Of a stretch of DNA of 64,000 bases, positions 28,689 to 39,758 are shown piece by piece. The notes below the pieces were generated by a model that was not told the DNA's origin, ran no database searches, and saw nothing but the letters and a program-made list of their open reading frames with translations. The position numbers and the translations under genes were made by a program. Numbering within the stretch: position 1 is the stretch's first letter; the number at the start of each line of letters is the position of its first letter. Origin of the DNA: Gammaproteobacteria bacterium. Its GTDB lineage: Bacteria; Pseudomonadota; Gammaproteobacteria; Arenicellales; UBA868. Location of the stretch: assembly GCA_022451485.1 (NCBI GenBank), contig JAKUQS010000004.1, positions 114,971 to 178,970 of the forward strand, written 5' to 3'.

Positions 28689-29423
28689 ATGTCAATAAAA
28701 ATTGATAAAAAAATAACTGATTATCAAGTCATCAGTGCTTCATCCGACACGCTTGAGACGGTGGCTGGAGAAGCAACATCTAGCGCGGCCGTGATTGCCG
28801 GTACCGAGGCAATACCTGCCAACGTCGTTCAAATGCATGAGCGAGTCGAACGCCCGGAGAGGCTCATTGGCAGCACTTACAAGATAAAAACGCCGCTGTC
28901 TGATCACGCTTTGTACGTAACCATTAATGACATCGTGCTAAACCCTGAAACACCGTACGAGAAACGAAGGCCCTTCGAGATATTTATCAATTCCAAGAAT
29001 ATGGATCACTTTCAGTGGATCGTAGCGCTGACGCGAATCATCTCCGCAGTTTTTCGAAAAGGCGGCGACGTGATCTTTCTGGTAGAAGAACTACGTAGCG
29101 TATTTGACCCCCAGGGCGGCTACTTCAAACCTGGAGGGAAATATACCCCCTCGTTAGTAGCAGAGATCGGTGACGCTATTGAGAGTCACATGAAGATGAT
29201 CGGCATGATTCCAGAAGCCCCCCTTGACGAACAACAAAAAAAGATGATTTTGGAAAAACGTCGCGAACTTTCTCAACGCGTTGACACAACCGAAACCCCA
29301 GATTCCAATGACACACAATTTCCACCCGAATCTCTACTCTGTCCCAAGTGCAGTACCAAAGCTGTCATTCTTATGGATGGGTGCGATACCTGTCTGAACT
29401 GTGGTTATTCCAAGTGCTCCTAG
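28689..29423 (+). CDS. nrdJb: Class II ribonucleotide reductase C-terminal part NrdJb
   Basis: A 244-residue protein containing a TSCPD-type domain (about residues 60-175, including LYVTINDIVLNPETPYEKRRPFE split across its centre) and a C-terminal zinc ribbon (CPKC..CDTC..CGYSKC at about 217-243). In one-piece NrdJ proteins this portion is the reductase C-terminus that re-reduces the active-site cysteines. It follows nrdJa after 8 bp and must be co-translated. The first about 55 residues are low-complexity and not recognised. Confidence 0.9.
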   Translation: MSIKIDKKITDYQVISASSDTLETVAGEATSSAAVIAGTEAIPANVVQMHERVERPERLIGSTYKIKTPLSDHALYVTINDIVLNPETPYEKRRPFEIFINSKNMDHFQWIVALTRIISAVFRKGGDVIFLVEELRSVFDPQGGYFKPGGKYTPSLVAEIGDAIESHMKMIGMIPEAPLDEQQKKMILEKRRELSQRVDTTETPDSNDTQFPPESLLCPKCSTKAVILMDGCDTCLNCGYSKCS

Positions 29424-29504
29424 GGACTCTGGCCTAAACCATACAGGTCAAACGAGCCAACGACGGACCGGTTGCCGCCACGCGGTTTCCACGAGCAGAT
29501 CATC

Positions 29505-30800
29505 ATGAGCAACCCCAAGACTTTCGGTTTTGACACTTTAACGTTACACGCTGGCCAGCAACCGGACGCGACAACCGGTGCACGCGCCACTCCGATCTAC
29601 CAAACCGCGTCCTACGTATTCAAGAGCACCGATCACGCCGCTTCAATATTCAACACCGAACGGACCGGCCATGTGTATTCCCGAATCACCAATCCCACCA
29701 ACGCCGTGCTCGAAGAACGTATTGCCGCCCTCGAAGGCGGGGTCGGTGCTATTGCTACTGCCAGTGGGCAAGCCGCCTGCCATTTAGCGATCGCTACTTT
29801 GATGGGAGCGAACAGTCATATTGTCGCTTCCCGCTCACTCTATGGCGGCACACACAACTTACTTCAATACACTCTGCCACGGTTTGGGATCGATACGACG
29901 TTCGTCGACCCACGAGACCCAGACGCATTCCGAGACGCGATTCGTGATAACACCCGTTTGGTATTTGGCGAAACACTTGGCAATCCAGGACTCGAAGTAT
30001 TGGATATCCCAACGATCAGCGACATTGCACATGCACACGGCTTACCGCTGATGGTGGACTCAACATTTACAACACCTTATCTGTGCCAGCCTTTTCAACT
30101 CGGTGCGGATATTATTTTTCATTCGGCTACTAAGTTTTTAAGCGGCCACGGGATTGTGATCGGCGGCCTACTGGTCGATGGTGGCCTTTTTGACTGGGAA
30201 TCCTCGACTCGGTTCCCTGTCCTGACAGAGCCTTACTCAGGGTTTCACAACATGCGATTCACCGAGGAATTCGGCCCAGCTGCGTTTATTACCCGGGCAC
30301 GTAAAGAAGGAGCACGCGATTTTGGCGCCTGCATGAGCCCAACCACGGCTTTTCACATACTGCAGGGCATGGAAACATTACCGCTTAGAATGGAAAAACA
30401 CGTTGCCAATACGCGTAAGATCGTAAGCTTCCTCAACAATCACGAGGCCGTGGAGTGGGTCAGTTACCCGGACTTACCAGATCATCCTGATCATGCACTC
30501 GCCGCACGGTTGTTACCGCGGGGTTGCGGTGCGGTCTTCAGTTTTGGCGTTCGTGGGGGCCGCAGCGCTGGCCAGCGATTTATCGACAAAACCGAATTGC
30601 TGTCACATCTAGCCAACATTGGTGATGCCAAGTCGCTGGTGATCCATCCCGCCAGCACCACTCACCACCGCATGGATGATGCGGCACTGGAAGCTGCCGG
30701 TATTTCCGAGGGCTTAATTCGTTTATCGATTGGACTGGAAGATTCGGACGACTTGATCGAAGACCTGAACCGCGGCCTTCGGGCAGCAGCTAAAGGCTAG
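29505..30800 (+). CDS. metY: O-acetylhomoserine sulfhydrylase (Cys/Met metabolism PLP enzyme)
   Basis: A PLP enzyme of the Cys/Met metabolism family that makes homocysteine from an activated homoserine and sulfide. Characteristic segments are FDTLTLHAGQ, TGARATPIYQTASYVF, HVYSRITNPT, ASGQAA, and the PLP lysine in HSATKFLSGHG. The first half matches MetY (O-acetylhomoserine) more than MetZ (O-succinylhomoserine), but substrate choice is not certain. The ATG at 29505 gives 431 residues; an upstream TTG at 29472 adds an unlikely prefix. The alpha/beta hydrolase gene follows after 12 bp. Confidence 0.9.
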   Translation: MSNPKTFGFDTLTLHAGQQPDATTGARATPIYQTASYVFKSTDHAASIFNTERTGHVYSRITNPTNAVLEERIAALEGGVGAIATASGQAACHLAIATLMGANSHIVASRSLYGGTHNLLQYTLPRFGIDTTFVDPRDPDAFRDAIRDNTRLVFGETLGNPGLEVLDIPTISDIAHAHGLPLMVDSTFTTPYLCQPFQLGADIIFHSATKFLSGHGIVIGGLLVDGGLFDWESSTRFPVLTEPYSGFHNMRFTEEFGPAAFITRARKEGARDFGACMSPTTAFHILQGMETLPLRMEKHVANTRKIVSFLNNHEAVEWVSYPDLPDHPDHALAARLLPRGCGAVFSFGVRGGRSAGQRFIDKTELLSHLANIGDAKSLVIHPASTTHHRMDDAALEAAGISEGLIRLSIGLEDSDDLIEDLNRGLRAAAKG

Positions 30801-30812
30801 CGAGGGTTCTCC

Positions 30813-31601
30813 ATGCGCGTGAGTGTCAATGGACAATTCGCCTTTGTCTACACCGGCAACAGCGAACATCTCCCCAACCAATCAGCTGTTGTCTTCATAC
30901 ACGGTGCCGGTCTGGATCATACCGTCTGGGTACTGCCCAGCCGATACTTCTCTCGCCACGGCTTCAATGTCATCGCACCAGACCTACCAGGCCATGGACG
31001 CTCCAGCGGTGAAAGCCTTAACAAAATAGAAACCATGGCTGACTGGATCATCGCACTGCTTGACGCTAGCGGTGTTAAGCAGGCATCTCTCGTTGGCCAC
31101 AGTATGGGATCGCTAGTCGCGCTGGCCACAGCCGGCAGGTACCCTGATCGATGCCGATCCCTTTGCCTGCTCGGTTCATCGATTCCGATGTCGGTTACTG
31201 ATGAGCTCATGAATAGCGCTCGAAACAACGAACACGCCGCAATCGATATGCTGACATATTGGGGTTACAGCACACGGGCGCAGTTAGGTGGCAATGAAAA
31301 TCCTGGCCTTTGGATGGTAGGGGGCACACTCCGACTGTGGGAACGAGCGGGGCCTGGTGTTATTCACAATGGCTTAGAGGCTTGCCACACTTACGGGGCA
31401 GGCATAGACCACGCTCAAGCAGTCCGTTGCCGAACATTATTGATACTCGGTGAGCGAGACATCATGACCCCGGTCCGTTACGGGCGCGAACTCGCGGCCA
31501 AGATCGAAGGATCTCAAACCACGATCGTGAAGGGCAGTGCGCACAGTTTGATGACTGAACGCCCAGATGAAGTGCTGGATGCGTTAATCACTATCGTTTG
31601 A
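30813..31601 (+). CDS. Alpha/beta hydrolase
   Basis: A 262-residue alpha/beta-hydrolase-fold protein. The oxyanion-hole motif is FIHGAGLDHTVW, the nucleophile elbow is GHSMG (serine at about residue 96), the acid is the aspartate in LGERDIMTP (about 223) and the histidine is in GSAHSLMTERP (about 245). It is 12 bp behind metY and probably co-transcribed. Substrate unknown; esterase-like activity is the only safe statement. The ATG is at 30813. Confidence 0.85.
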   Translation: MRVSVNGQFAFVYTGNSEHLPNQSAVVFIHGAGLDHTVWVLPSRYFSRHGFNVIAPDLPGHGRSSGESLNKIETMADWIIALLDASGVKQASLVGHSMGSLVALATAGRYPDRCRSLCLLGSSIPMSVTDELMNSARNNEHAAIDMLTYWGYSTRAQLGGNENPGLWMVGGTLRLWERAGPGVIHNGLEACHTYGAGIDHAQAVRCRTLLILGERDIMTPVRYGRELAAKIEGSQTTIVKGSAHSLMTERPDEVLDALITIV

Positions 31602-31895
31602 GCAAAAAAGCCGGCACAGTCCCCAACTTTCTTCCCGATTATTTTGCCCGCGTATTTGACACTTCCTGACAGAAAGTCACAGCGATCAAACCGCCACAGC
31701 TAAACAGATCGGACCTATTTGATTGACCGCATATCGGAGCGTTTAACAAGCATATCTGAGATTCATCCGGTCACAGTCTTTGCTTTGTTTATCGCTAATT
31801 GGTAAGAAAGGCGGCTTCAATCAACCCAATAGGCAGTCGTGGTTAAAAAAAAGCCCCGCTACTGCGGGGCTTCTTCTTGGCGACTTTAAGTCAGC
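31602..31895. other. Convergent intergenic region
   Basis: This 294-bp gap separates the rightward alpha/beta hydrolase and leftward groEL. Apart from the groEL terminator near its right end I see no gene, tRNA or repeat. Confidence 0.6.
31845..31870 (-). terminator. Rho-independent terminator of groESL
   Basis: On the minus strand GCCCCGC, a 4-base loop, GCGGGGC and a run of eight T form a strong hairpin terminator, 26 bp after the groEL stop. Confidence 0.92.
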
Positions 31896-33557
<1,662 letters not shown>

Positions 33558-33608
33558 TCAATTCCTCTATAAAAAATTCAATGTTCAGGTGATACAGCGG
33601 GGTGGGTA

Positions 33609-33899
33609 TCAACCTTCGATGACGCCCATGATGTCGTCTTCCCGCATGACGAGAATATCCTCGCCCTCAACCTTGACCTCCGTGCCGGAATATTTACCGA
33701 ACAACACTTTGTCGCCAACCTTGACGTCTAGCGCACGCACTTCACCGTTATCCTGCACCTTGCCATTGCCAATCGACAGTACTTTACCGGTCATCGGTTT
33801 CTCGGCTGCTGTGTCGGGGATGATGATACCGCCGGCACTGGTGGCATCCTCTTCAATGCGTTGCACGACTACTCGATCATGCAGCGGTCGAATTTTCAT
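33609..33899 (-). CDS. groS: 10-kDa co-chaperonin GroES
   Basis: The 96-residue lid of the GroEL chamber: [14 protein letters not shown], the mobile loop [16 protein letters not shown], and the C-terminal [16 protein letters not shown]. The ATG at 33899 follows an AGGAG ribosome-binding site. It is preceded by a CIRCE element and followed by groEL. Confidence 0.99.
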   Translation of the reverse strand: MKIRPLHDRVVVQRIEEDATSAGGIIIPDTAAEKPMTGKVLSIGNGKVQDNGEVRALDVKVGDKVLFGKYSGTEVKVEGEDILVMREDDIMGVIEG

Positions 33900-33943
33900 C
33901 GAATAAATCTCCTAAATTAATGAAACAAAAGAACAATAGATGG

Positions 33944-33962
33944 GTGCTAATATAGTTAGCAC
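33944..33962 (-). promoter_or_regulatory. Extra half-site forming a second inverted repeat beside CIRCE
   Basis: GTGCTAA (33944-33950) and TTAGCAC (33956-33962) form an inverted repeat with a 5-bp spacer that reuses one CIRCE arm. A TATATT-like sequence sits in the spacer on the minus strand, so the repeat could overlap the promoter -10. Confidence 0.6.
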
Positions 33963-33982
33963 TCTCCTTCCATGAGTGCTAA
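33956..33982 (-). promoter_or_regulatory. CIRCE operator of groESL (HrcA site)
   Basis: TTAGCACTC-N9-GAGTGCTAA is a perfect CIRCE inverted repeat, 57 bp upstream of groES. CIRCE is the binding site of the heat-shock repressor HrcA; hrcA itself is not in the window. Confidence 0.95.
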
Positions 33983-33992
33983 TGATAGGGCG

Positions 33993-34463
33993 TCAGTCGC
34001 GTTTGTCAAGCCGCCTGGTTAAATGAGCATCCTTTTGGCCATCCACCTCTTGAAAATTGCCCTCAATGGGATCTTGAAGGCCCGCCGATCCCTGCCCGGT
34101 CGTCACCTCCCTTAGCCAACGGCCAATCACCCACTGGCCCAGTCGCTCTCGCGCCGATGGCACCAAAAAAAGAAATCCCAACGTATCCGTCAGGAATCCG
34201 GGTGTCAAAAGCAACGCGCCTGCAAGTAACAAGAATCCAGCGTGGTAAAAAGCGTGGGTAGGGAGCTCACCGCGGGACAACGCCACGTGAATCTGCCGAA
34301 TCCTGGCCAGTCCCTGCTGGCGAACCAGAAATGCCCCGACCAGCGCAGTCACAACCACTAATCCAAGCGTCCCAGCGGCGCCCACGACTGACCCCACCTC
34401 AATCAACACCACGATCTCTGCCAACGGAACTACGATGAAAAGGAATGCGAGAATTTTTAGCAT
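33993..34463 (-). CDS. fxsA: FxsA family membrane protein
   Basis: A 156-residue inner-membrane protein. Hydrophobic segments are at about residues 3-20, 23-46 and 72-98 (LLLAGALLLTPGFLTDTLGFLFLVP), the last containing the TPGF(L/T)TD motif characteristic of FxsA, followed by a polar C-terminus. FxsA is named after suppression of F exclusion of phage T7. It lies directly upstream of groES as in many gammaproteobacteria. The ATG is at 34463. Confidence 0.93.
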   Translation of the reverse strand: MLKILAFLFIVVPLAEIVVLIEVGSVVGAAGTLGLVVVTALVGAFLVRQQGLARIRQIHVALSRGELPTHAFYHAGFLLLAGALLLTPGFLTDTLGFLFLVPSARERLGQWVIGRWLREVTTGQGSAGLQDPIEGNFQEVDGQKDAHLTRRLDKRD

Positions 34464-34724
34464 GACAGGTTAGGAGCTGAACTACGGGTTAGGTGAACCA
34501 TGGGCGGGCCGAAACTGTCAGGCGTTATAGTTTGTCCCAAATTTAAGAGTGCCGAAAGTCGGTACACGGTAGACTGCGCGTCTTGCTTACATTTGATCAA
34601 TCTGGATCGTGACACTGTGGCGACTCCTCCTGCGAACTCTAGAATGTACGGTCTGCACCCGCAGCGCCAGGGTCGATATGTTCGCTCATCCCCACGATGT
34701 GGCCTTTTGAAGTGGGTAACTGAC

Positions 34725-36545
34725 ATGCCGTCGATACGCGCTTTCACGACTATCGCTACGCTCATCCTGGTGCTATGCACCAACGTCTGTGCAGCGCTCA
34801 CGCTTGAGACCGATAGCGTCAAAACCCTGCAGAAACTGCTTGGCCAAGATGCCAATGAGCAGACTTTTCTTGATCCGGACACTGCATTCGTTCTGTCCAT
34901 CCAACCCATCGCAGACAACCAGCTACGTGCTGTCTTCCAGATTGCCAATGGCTATTACCTTTATCGCCACAAGATGCGATTTGAGTCAATGGATGCGTCT
35001 TCACCCCTGGGACAGTACACCCTGCCACCCGGGGAAACGCAAGATGACGAATATTTTGGCCGCGTTTCTATTTATCCTCAGGATGTCGCCGTCAATCTGC
35101 CACTCCTGAATCAACGTTCCTCAAAACAGGTCGTGATTAAAGCCAGCTACCAGGGCTGTGCCAAGAAAGGCATTTGTTATTCGCCAATCGAGAAAATTAT
35201 TCCCGTCGTGTTTAACAACACAAGCGGACCAGACCCAAGACAAACGTCAACATCTTCCATGACCCTTGAGTCACTCATTGGTTACCTCGCCGCTGCTCTG
35301 GGTGCAGGATTGCTCTTAAGTTTCACACCTTGCGTGTTACCGTTAATTCCCATTATCTCTGGCATCATTGTCGGTCAAAGGGCGCCAGCCAGTCGGTTAC
35401 GCGGTGGCGGTATAGCAACAGTCTATGTACTGGGTACCGCCGCGACCTATGCCGTGATCGGTGCAGTAGCAGGTGCCACAGGTGAACAGCTGCAGGCTTA
35501 TTTTCAGAATGCCTGGGCGATTGGATTTGTCAGTAGCGTGCTGACTCTGATGGCGCTATCTATGTTTGGCCTTTTCACGCTGCAGTTGCCATCTAGCCTA
35601 CAGTCTTGGGTAAGTAGCCGAAGCGATACTCTCAGCGGCGGATCGATCGTTATGATTTTTCTGCTGGGGGCGCTATCGGCGCTGATTGTGGGCGCCTGTG
35701 TATCGCCACTTCTGGTTTCCATCCTGAGTGTGGCAATCCTCAACGGTGACCCCGCCCTAGGGGCGGCCCTGATGTTTGCCATGGCCCTTGGGATGGGAGT
35801 GATTCTCATCACGCTGGGTTTTGGCGCCGATATCATGCTGCCGCGGGCTGGGGCGTGGATGACCCGTGTGAATCATATTTTTGGTGTTGGCTTGCTTGCG
35901 GTCGCGATTTACCTGTTGCAAGCCATACCAGCCATCCCCGTGCTACTGCTATGGGCAATGCTTTTCATTATCACCGGTGTCTACATGGGTGCGACCCAAG
36001 GCTTACCAACACAGGCAGGCGGCTTGCGATACCTGACCAAAGGCGTGGGTACAGTTCTCCTCATCTGGGGCGTGCTCGCGATGATTGGGGGATTCACCGG
36101 CCACCGTGACATCCTGCATCCAATTTCACTTGACGGGCTTAGTGGCAAAAACCGTATCGTCGGATCAAGTCCCAACACCGGGGAAGTGTCGTTCATCGCA
36201 ATCCATCGACTTGAAGATCTCAATCGTCAAATGACGCTGGCAAAACGAAACCAACAACCCGTATTTCTTGATTACTATGCGGATTGGTGTGCTGACTGCG
36301 TGCGTATGAAGAAAACCACCTTCCGTAACAAAGACGTTGTCGACACACTGGCGAAGTTCGTCTGCCTGCAGGTCGATGTGACCAATCCTAATGACCCGGG
36401 CCTTAGAGCGCTAAAGCAAGCCTACGGCGTTTTCGGACCCCCGGCCATGTTGTTCTTTAATCCCGAGGGCATCGAGATCAAACAAAACCGAACCTACGGT
36501 TATCGATCTAGCGAGATGTTTCTATCGCTGGTGAAGTCGATCTGA
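34725..36545 (+). CDS. dsbD: Thiol:disulfide interchange protein DsbD
   Basis: Moves reducing power from cytoplasmic thioredoxin to periplasmic thiol systems. From the ATG at 34725 it has 606 residues: signal peptide (about 1-24), N-terminal immunoglobulin-like domain with the redox pair in YQGCAKKGICYSP, eight transmembrane helices with FTPCVLPLIP and VGACVSPLL, and a C-terminal thioredoxin-like domain with WCADC. Reading upstream to 34500 is possible but adds no signal-peptide-like sequence, so 34725 is chosen. Confidence 0.95.
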   Translation: MPSIRAFTTIATLILVLCTNVCAALTLETDSVKTLQKLLGQDANEQTFLDPDTAFVLSIQPIADNQLRAVFQIANGYYLYRHKMRFESMDASSPLGQYTLPPGETQDDEYFGRVSIYPQDVAVNLPLLNQRSSKQVVIKASYQGCAKKGICYSPIEKIIPVVFNNTSGPDPRQTSTSSMTLESLIGYLAAALGAGLLLSFTPCVLPLIPIISGIIVGQRAPASRLRGGGIATVYVLGTAATYAVIGAVAGATGEQLQAYFQNAWAIGFVSSVLTLMALSMFGLFTLQLPSSLQSWVSSRSDTLSGGSIVMIFLLGALSALIVGACVSPLLVSILSVAILNGDPALGAALMFAMALGMGVILITLGFGADIMLPRAGAWMTRVNHIFGVGLLAVAIYLLQAIPAIPVLLLWAMLFIITGVYMGATQGLPTQAGGLRYLTKGVGTVLLIWGVLAMIGGFTGHRDILHPISLDGLSGKNRIVGSSPNTGEVSFIAIHRLEDLNRQMTLAKRNQQPVFLDYYADWCADCVRMKKTTFRNKDVVDTLAKFVCLQVDVTNPNDPGLRALKQAYGVFGPPAMLFFNPEGIEIKQNRTYGYRSSEMFLSLVKSI

Positions 36546-36597
36546 TTGCCGCTAGACTCTCCTCCGCGCCAGCCGCTTTTTAACAACGCCCAGTCTA

Positions 36598-37320
36598 ATG
36601 CCATGGGACCTCTTGATCTGGGCGGCGCCGGTTACGCTAGCGGCTGGGCTGATGCGGGGATTTGCCGGCTTTGGTTCGGGCATGTTGATGGCCCCATTTT
36701 TTATACAGTTATTCGGTCCAGTCGATACGGTTGTCCTGATTGTCGGTCTCGAGATCGTAGTGACTGCTCAGCTACTGCCATCGGTATACCGCCATATCGA
36801 TTGGTCTTTAGTCCTGCCCATGGGTGGGGTCGCAGCCCTTGCCATGCCGGTGGGAACCTGGCTGCTGTTGACTCTAGACACACAAATTGTCTCTAACTGC
36901 GTTGGCGTCATTATCATCGGCTTTTGTTTGGCCCTCACCAGCGGTTGGCGTTACCGGGGGCCTAAACCTGTGCTGCTTACCTCTGCTATCGGGGCACTAT
37001 CTGGCGTTCTAATGGCCCTCACCAGCCTGGGCAACCCGCCGGTTGCGCTGTACTTGATGGCAACCGATGCCACCGCTGTATCCATACGAGCGAATTTCAC
37101 GGTCTATTTTGCTGTAACGCTCGCAGCACTGATCGCCTGGATGAGTAGCCGAAGTCTTTTTGCCATGGACACAGTCCTTTTATTACTGGTATTACTCCCG
37201 ATTTTCGTAGCTGGCGCGGTAGCAGGCACCCGCGGCTTTCGCGCCAGCAACGATGTCCTCTATCGTCGAGTGGCTCTGACGGTGCTCTATCTTGCTGGAT
37301 TATTTGCGTTACTTGCTTAA
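36598..37320 (+). CDS. TauE/SafE-family permease
   Basis: A 240-residue polytopic membrane protein with about seven or eight transmembrane helices. The first (GLMRGFAGFGSGML) carries the glycine-rich repeat of the TauE/SafE sulfite- or organic-sulfonate-exporter family, and the motif recurs in the second half (GALSGVLMALTSLGNPPVALYL). It lies 52 bp after dsbD. The transported compound cannot be inferred. The ATG is at 36598. Confidence 0.85.
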   Translation: MPWDLLIWAAPVTLAAGLMRGFAGFGSGMLMAPFFIQLFGPVDTVVLIVGLEIVVTAQLLPSVYRHIDWSLVLPMGGVAALAMPVGTWLLLTLDTQIVSNCVGVIIIGFCLALTSGWRYRGPKPVLLTSAIGALSGVLMALTSLGNPPVALYLMATDATAVSIRANFTVYFAVTLAALIAWMSSRSLFAMDTVLLLLVLLPIFVAGAVAGTRGFRASNDVLYRRVALTVLYLAGLFALLA

Positions 37321-37378
37321 TTCGAGTCAATTAGGTCAATTTCCCCGTTAAGTTCGTCTATTTTCTCTAAAAACACTG

Positions 37379-37384
37379 TATAAT
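37379..37384 (+). promoter_or_regulatory. Consensus -10 element before aroQ-accBC
   Basis: A perfect TATAAT lies about 76 bp upstream of the aroQ start in an AT-rich gap. No good -35 is found at 17 bp (GTCTAT), so the promoter may depend on an activator. Predicted from sequence only. Confidence 0.45.
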
Positions 37385-37459
37385 CGATCAAAATCTTTTA
37401 TCTGCTTCTAAATAAATTTTTCTTTCGTAGCAAGTAGATTCGCCTTTGGGTAACTGTTC

Positions 37460-37903
37460 ATGGCCACAATACTCGTTATTCACGGACCAAACCTCAACCT
37501 GCTAGGCACACGAGAACCAGAGCATTATGGTGCCGAGTCGCTGGCGGATATCAACCAACGATTGAGTGAGCGTGCACATAGTGCCGGACACCAACTGCGG
37601 GTCTTTCAGGCCAACAGCGAAGGTGCACTGATTGATCAAATTCACGCTGCCCGCGAAGAGGTCGAATTCATTATTATCAATCCCGCAGGTTATACCCACA
37701 CCAGTATTGCCCTGCGAGACGCGCTTAAGGGCACTGGCATTCCGTTTATCGAAACACACCTGTCTAATGTGCACAGCAGAGAGTCTTTTCGTCGCCACTC
37801 CTATTTTTCTGACATTGCTGTCGGTGTCATCGCCGGATTCGGTGCACACAGTTACAGCCTGGCACTGGACGCCGCACTAGCTCGCCTTGGGCCCGCTGCC
37901 TAA
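37460..37903 (+). CDS. aroQ: Type II 3-dehydroquinate dehydratase
   Basis: Third step of the shikimate pathway. The 147-residue dodecameric type II enzyme is clear: [21 protein letters not shown] with the catalytic tyrosine, [35 protein letters not shown] with the active-site histidine and arginine, and [15 protein letters not shown]. The ATG is at 37460. It heads aroQ-accB-accC, a common gammaproteobacterial linkage. Confidence 0.97.
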   Translation: MATILVIHGPNLNLLGTREPEHYGAESLADINQRLSERAHSAGHQLRVFQANSEGALIDQIHAAREEVEFIIINPAGYTHTSIALRDALKGTGIPFIETHLSNVHSRESFRRHSYFSDIAVGVIAGFGAHSYSLALDAALARLGPAA

Positions 37904-37909
37904 CTTGCC

Positions 37910-38389
37910 GTGGACCTTCGAAAAATCAAGAAGTTGATCGAGTTGCTGGAGGAGTCTGCCCTCACCGAACTTGAGATCCAAGAGGGAGAGGAATCTATCC
38001 GTCTTAGTCGTGCCCAGCCTTTGCCCACTGTCAGTTCCCTAACACCGGTTGACACCACCGTGACACCGGCCACCGCCATTGGCGTGACAACACCCACCAT
38101 GGCGATCGCTAGTACTGAGTCTCATGCTGGGATTACTGTGGCGTCACCGATGGTTGGCACATTCTTCGCGGCGCCAGATGCAGGCTCACCTCCGTATATC
38201 GAAGTGGGCAGCGCTGTCAGCCCGGGTGATACCTTATGCATCATAGAAGCTATGAAAATATTCAATCATGTCGAGGCCGAATACGGCGGGCGCATCGCTC
38301 AGATCTTTAAGCAAAGCGGGGAACCCGTGGAGTTCGGAGAAGCGTTGTTTCTGATCGATGAGATCCAAACTGATTCTCCCAACTCGTGA
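37910..38389 (+). CDS. accB: Biotin carboxyl carrier protein of acetyl-CoA carboxylase
   Basis: Carries biotin in the first step of fatty-acid synthesis. [16 protein letters not shown] is the typical N-terminus; a proline/threonine-rich linker (about 35-75) leads to the biotinyl domain with K116 in EAMKIF. The start is a GTG at 37910, six bp after aroQ. The stop overlaps the accC GTG. Confidence 0.97.
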   Translation: MDLRKIKKLIELLEESALTELEIQEGEESIRLSRAQPLPTVSSLTPVDTTVTPATAIGVTTPTMAIASTESHAGITVASPMVGTFFAAPDAGSPPYIEVGSAVSPGDTLCIIEAMKIFNHVEAEYGGRIAQIFKQSGEPVEFGEALFLIDEIQTDSPNS

Positions 38390-39726
38390 TCGACAAACTG
38401 GTCATTGCCAATCGCGGTGAAATCGCGCTACGGATTCTGCGCGCCTGCCGCGAACTGGGCATTCGTACAGTGGCACTGCACTCGGAGGTGGATAGGGAAA
38501 GCAAGCCCGTTCGCCTGGCAGACGAATCTGTCTGCATCGGACCGGCAGCCGCCGGCGAAAGTTATCTAAATATCCCAGCAGTCATTGCTGCCGCCGAAGT
38601 TACCGATGCCACCGCCATACATCCCGGCTACGGTTTTCTCGCCGAGAATGCAGATTTCGCCGAGCGCGTAGAAGAAAGCGGATTCGTTTTCATCGGCCCC
38701 CGCGCCGACACCCTACGCACGATGGGAGACAAAATCTCCGCTATCGCAGCCATGCGCGCGACCGGCGTTCCCTGTGTACCCGGCTCAGACGGCCCCCTAC
38801 CCGATGACGCTAAAGCAGTAATGGCAGCCGCTAGTGCGGTCGGCTACCCCGTTATCATCAAAGCTACCAGTGGTGGTGGCGGAAAAGGGATGCGCGTCGT
38901 GCACACCGAAGCCGCACTCCTGAACGCTTGGCGGGTCACCCGCCGCGAGGCACAGAACGCCTTTGGAGATGATGTGGTTTACCTCGAGCGCTTCTTGGAA
39001 CGACCCCGACATGTAGAGCTTCAGGTTTTAAGTGATGCCCACGGCAACACCATCCATCTCGGCGAACGAGACTGCTCAATGCAGCGTCGTCATCAGAAAG
39101 TGTTGGAAGAAGCGCGCGCTGTCGACATCGATGCACACAGTCTTGAAACCTTGCGCGCGGCGTGCGTAGAAGCGTGCGGTGTACTCGGTTATCGCGGCGC
39201 TGGAACCTTCGAGTTTTTGTACGAGGATGGGCAGTTTTTCTTTATCGAGATGAACACTCGAATCCAAGTGGAACATCCTGTCACAGAGATGGTCACCGGG
39301 ATCGATATCGTCCAAGCTCAGATTCGAGTGGCCACGGGCGACTCACTCGAATATAGACAAAGAGACGTGGAAATTCAGGGGCATGCCGTGGAATGCCGGA
39401 TCAATGCGGAAGATCCAGACTCGTTTCTTCCATGCCCCGGCCAAATCACACAGTACCACCCTCCGGGGGGACCAGGTATTCGCGTCGACTCTCACGTCTT
39501 TAACAACTATGTGGTCCCACCGCACTACGACTCAATGATCGCCAAGGTGATCGCTCACGGCGCTAATCGCGAGCAGGCGATGCGGCGAATGAGCGGTGCG
39601 TTGGAAGAAATGGTAGTCGATGGCATCACCACCAACATCTCTTTACAACAAGCGCTGATCGCCGATCCTGCCTTTCGCCAAGGCCCCCTCGACATTCACT
39701 ATCTCGAACGCCGTTACACTCGCTGA
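38386..39726 (+). CDS. accC: Biotin carboxylase subunit of acetyl-CoA carboxylase
   Basis: ATP-dependent carboxylation of biotin on AccB. A 446-residue ATP-grasp enzyme: [32 protein letters not shown], the glycine-rich ATP loop in [28 protein letters not shown] and the catalytic [20 protein letters not shown] (this segment spans two adjoining motifs). The start is a GTG at 38386 whose GTGA overlaps the accB stop, so the two subunits are translationally coupled. Confidence 0.97.
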   Translation: MIDKLVIANRGEIALRILRACRELGIRTVALHSEVDRESKPVRLADESVCIGPAAAGESYLNIPAVIAAAEVTDATAIHPGYGFLAENADFAERVEESGFVFIGPRADTLRTMGDKISAIAAMRATGVPCVPGSDGPLPDDAKAVMAAASAVGYPVIIKATSGGGGKGMRVVHTEAALLNAWRVTRREAQNAFGDDVVYLERFLERPRHVELQVLSDAHGNTIHLGERDCSMQRRHQKVLEEARAVDIDAHSLETLRAACVEACGVLGYRGAGTFEFLYEDGQFFFIEMNTRIQVEHPVTEMVTGIDIVQAQIRVATGDSLEYRQRDVEIQGHAVECRINAEDPDSFLPCPGQITQYHPPGGPGIRVDSHVFNNYVVPPHYDSMIAKVIAHGANREQAMRRMSGALEEMVVDGITTNISLQQALIADPAFRQGPLDIHYLERRYTR

Positions 39727-39758
39727 TCAACATTCTCCGGGTCTGATGCACCCCTTAG

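Noticed and set aside
34457..34948. 163-codon leftward open frame in the fxsA-dsbD gap and dsbD start
   Set aside because: Overlaps the dsbD signal peptide region and has no recognisable domain; the dsbD frame is conserved.
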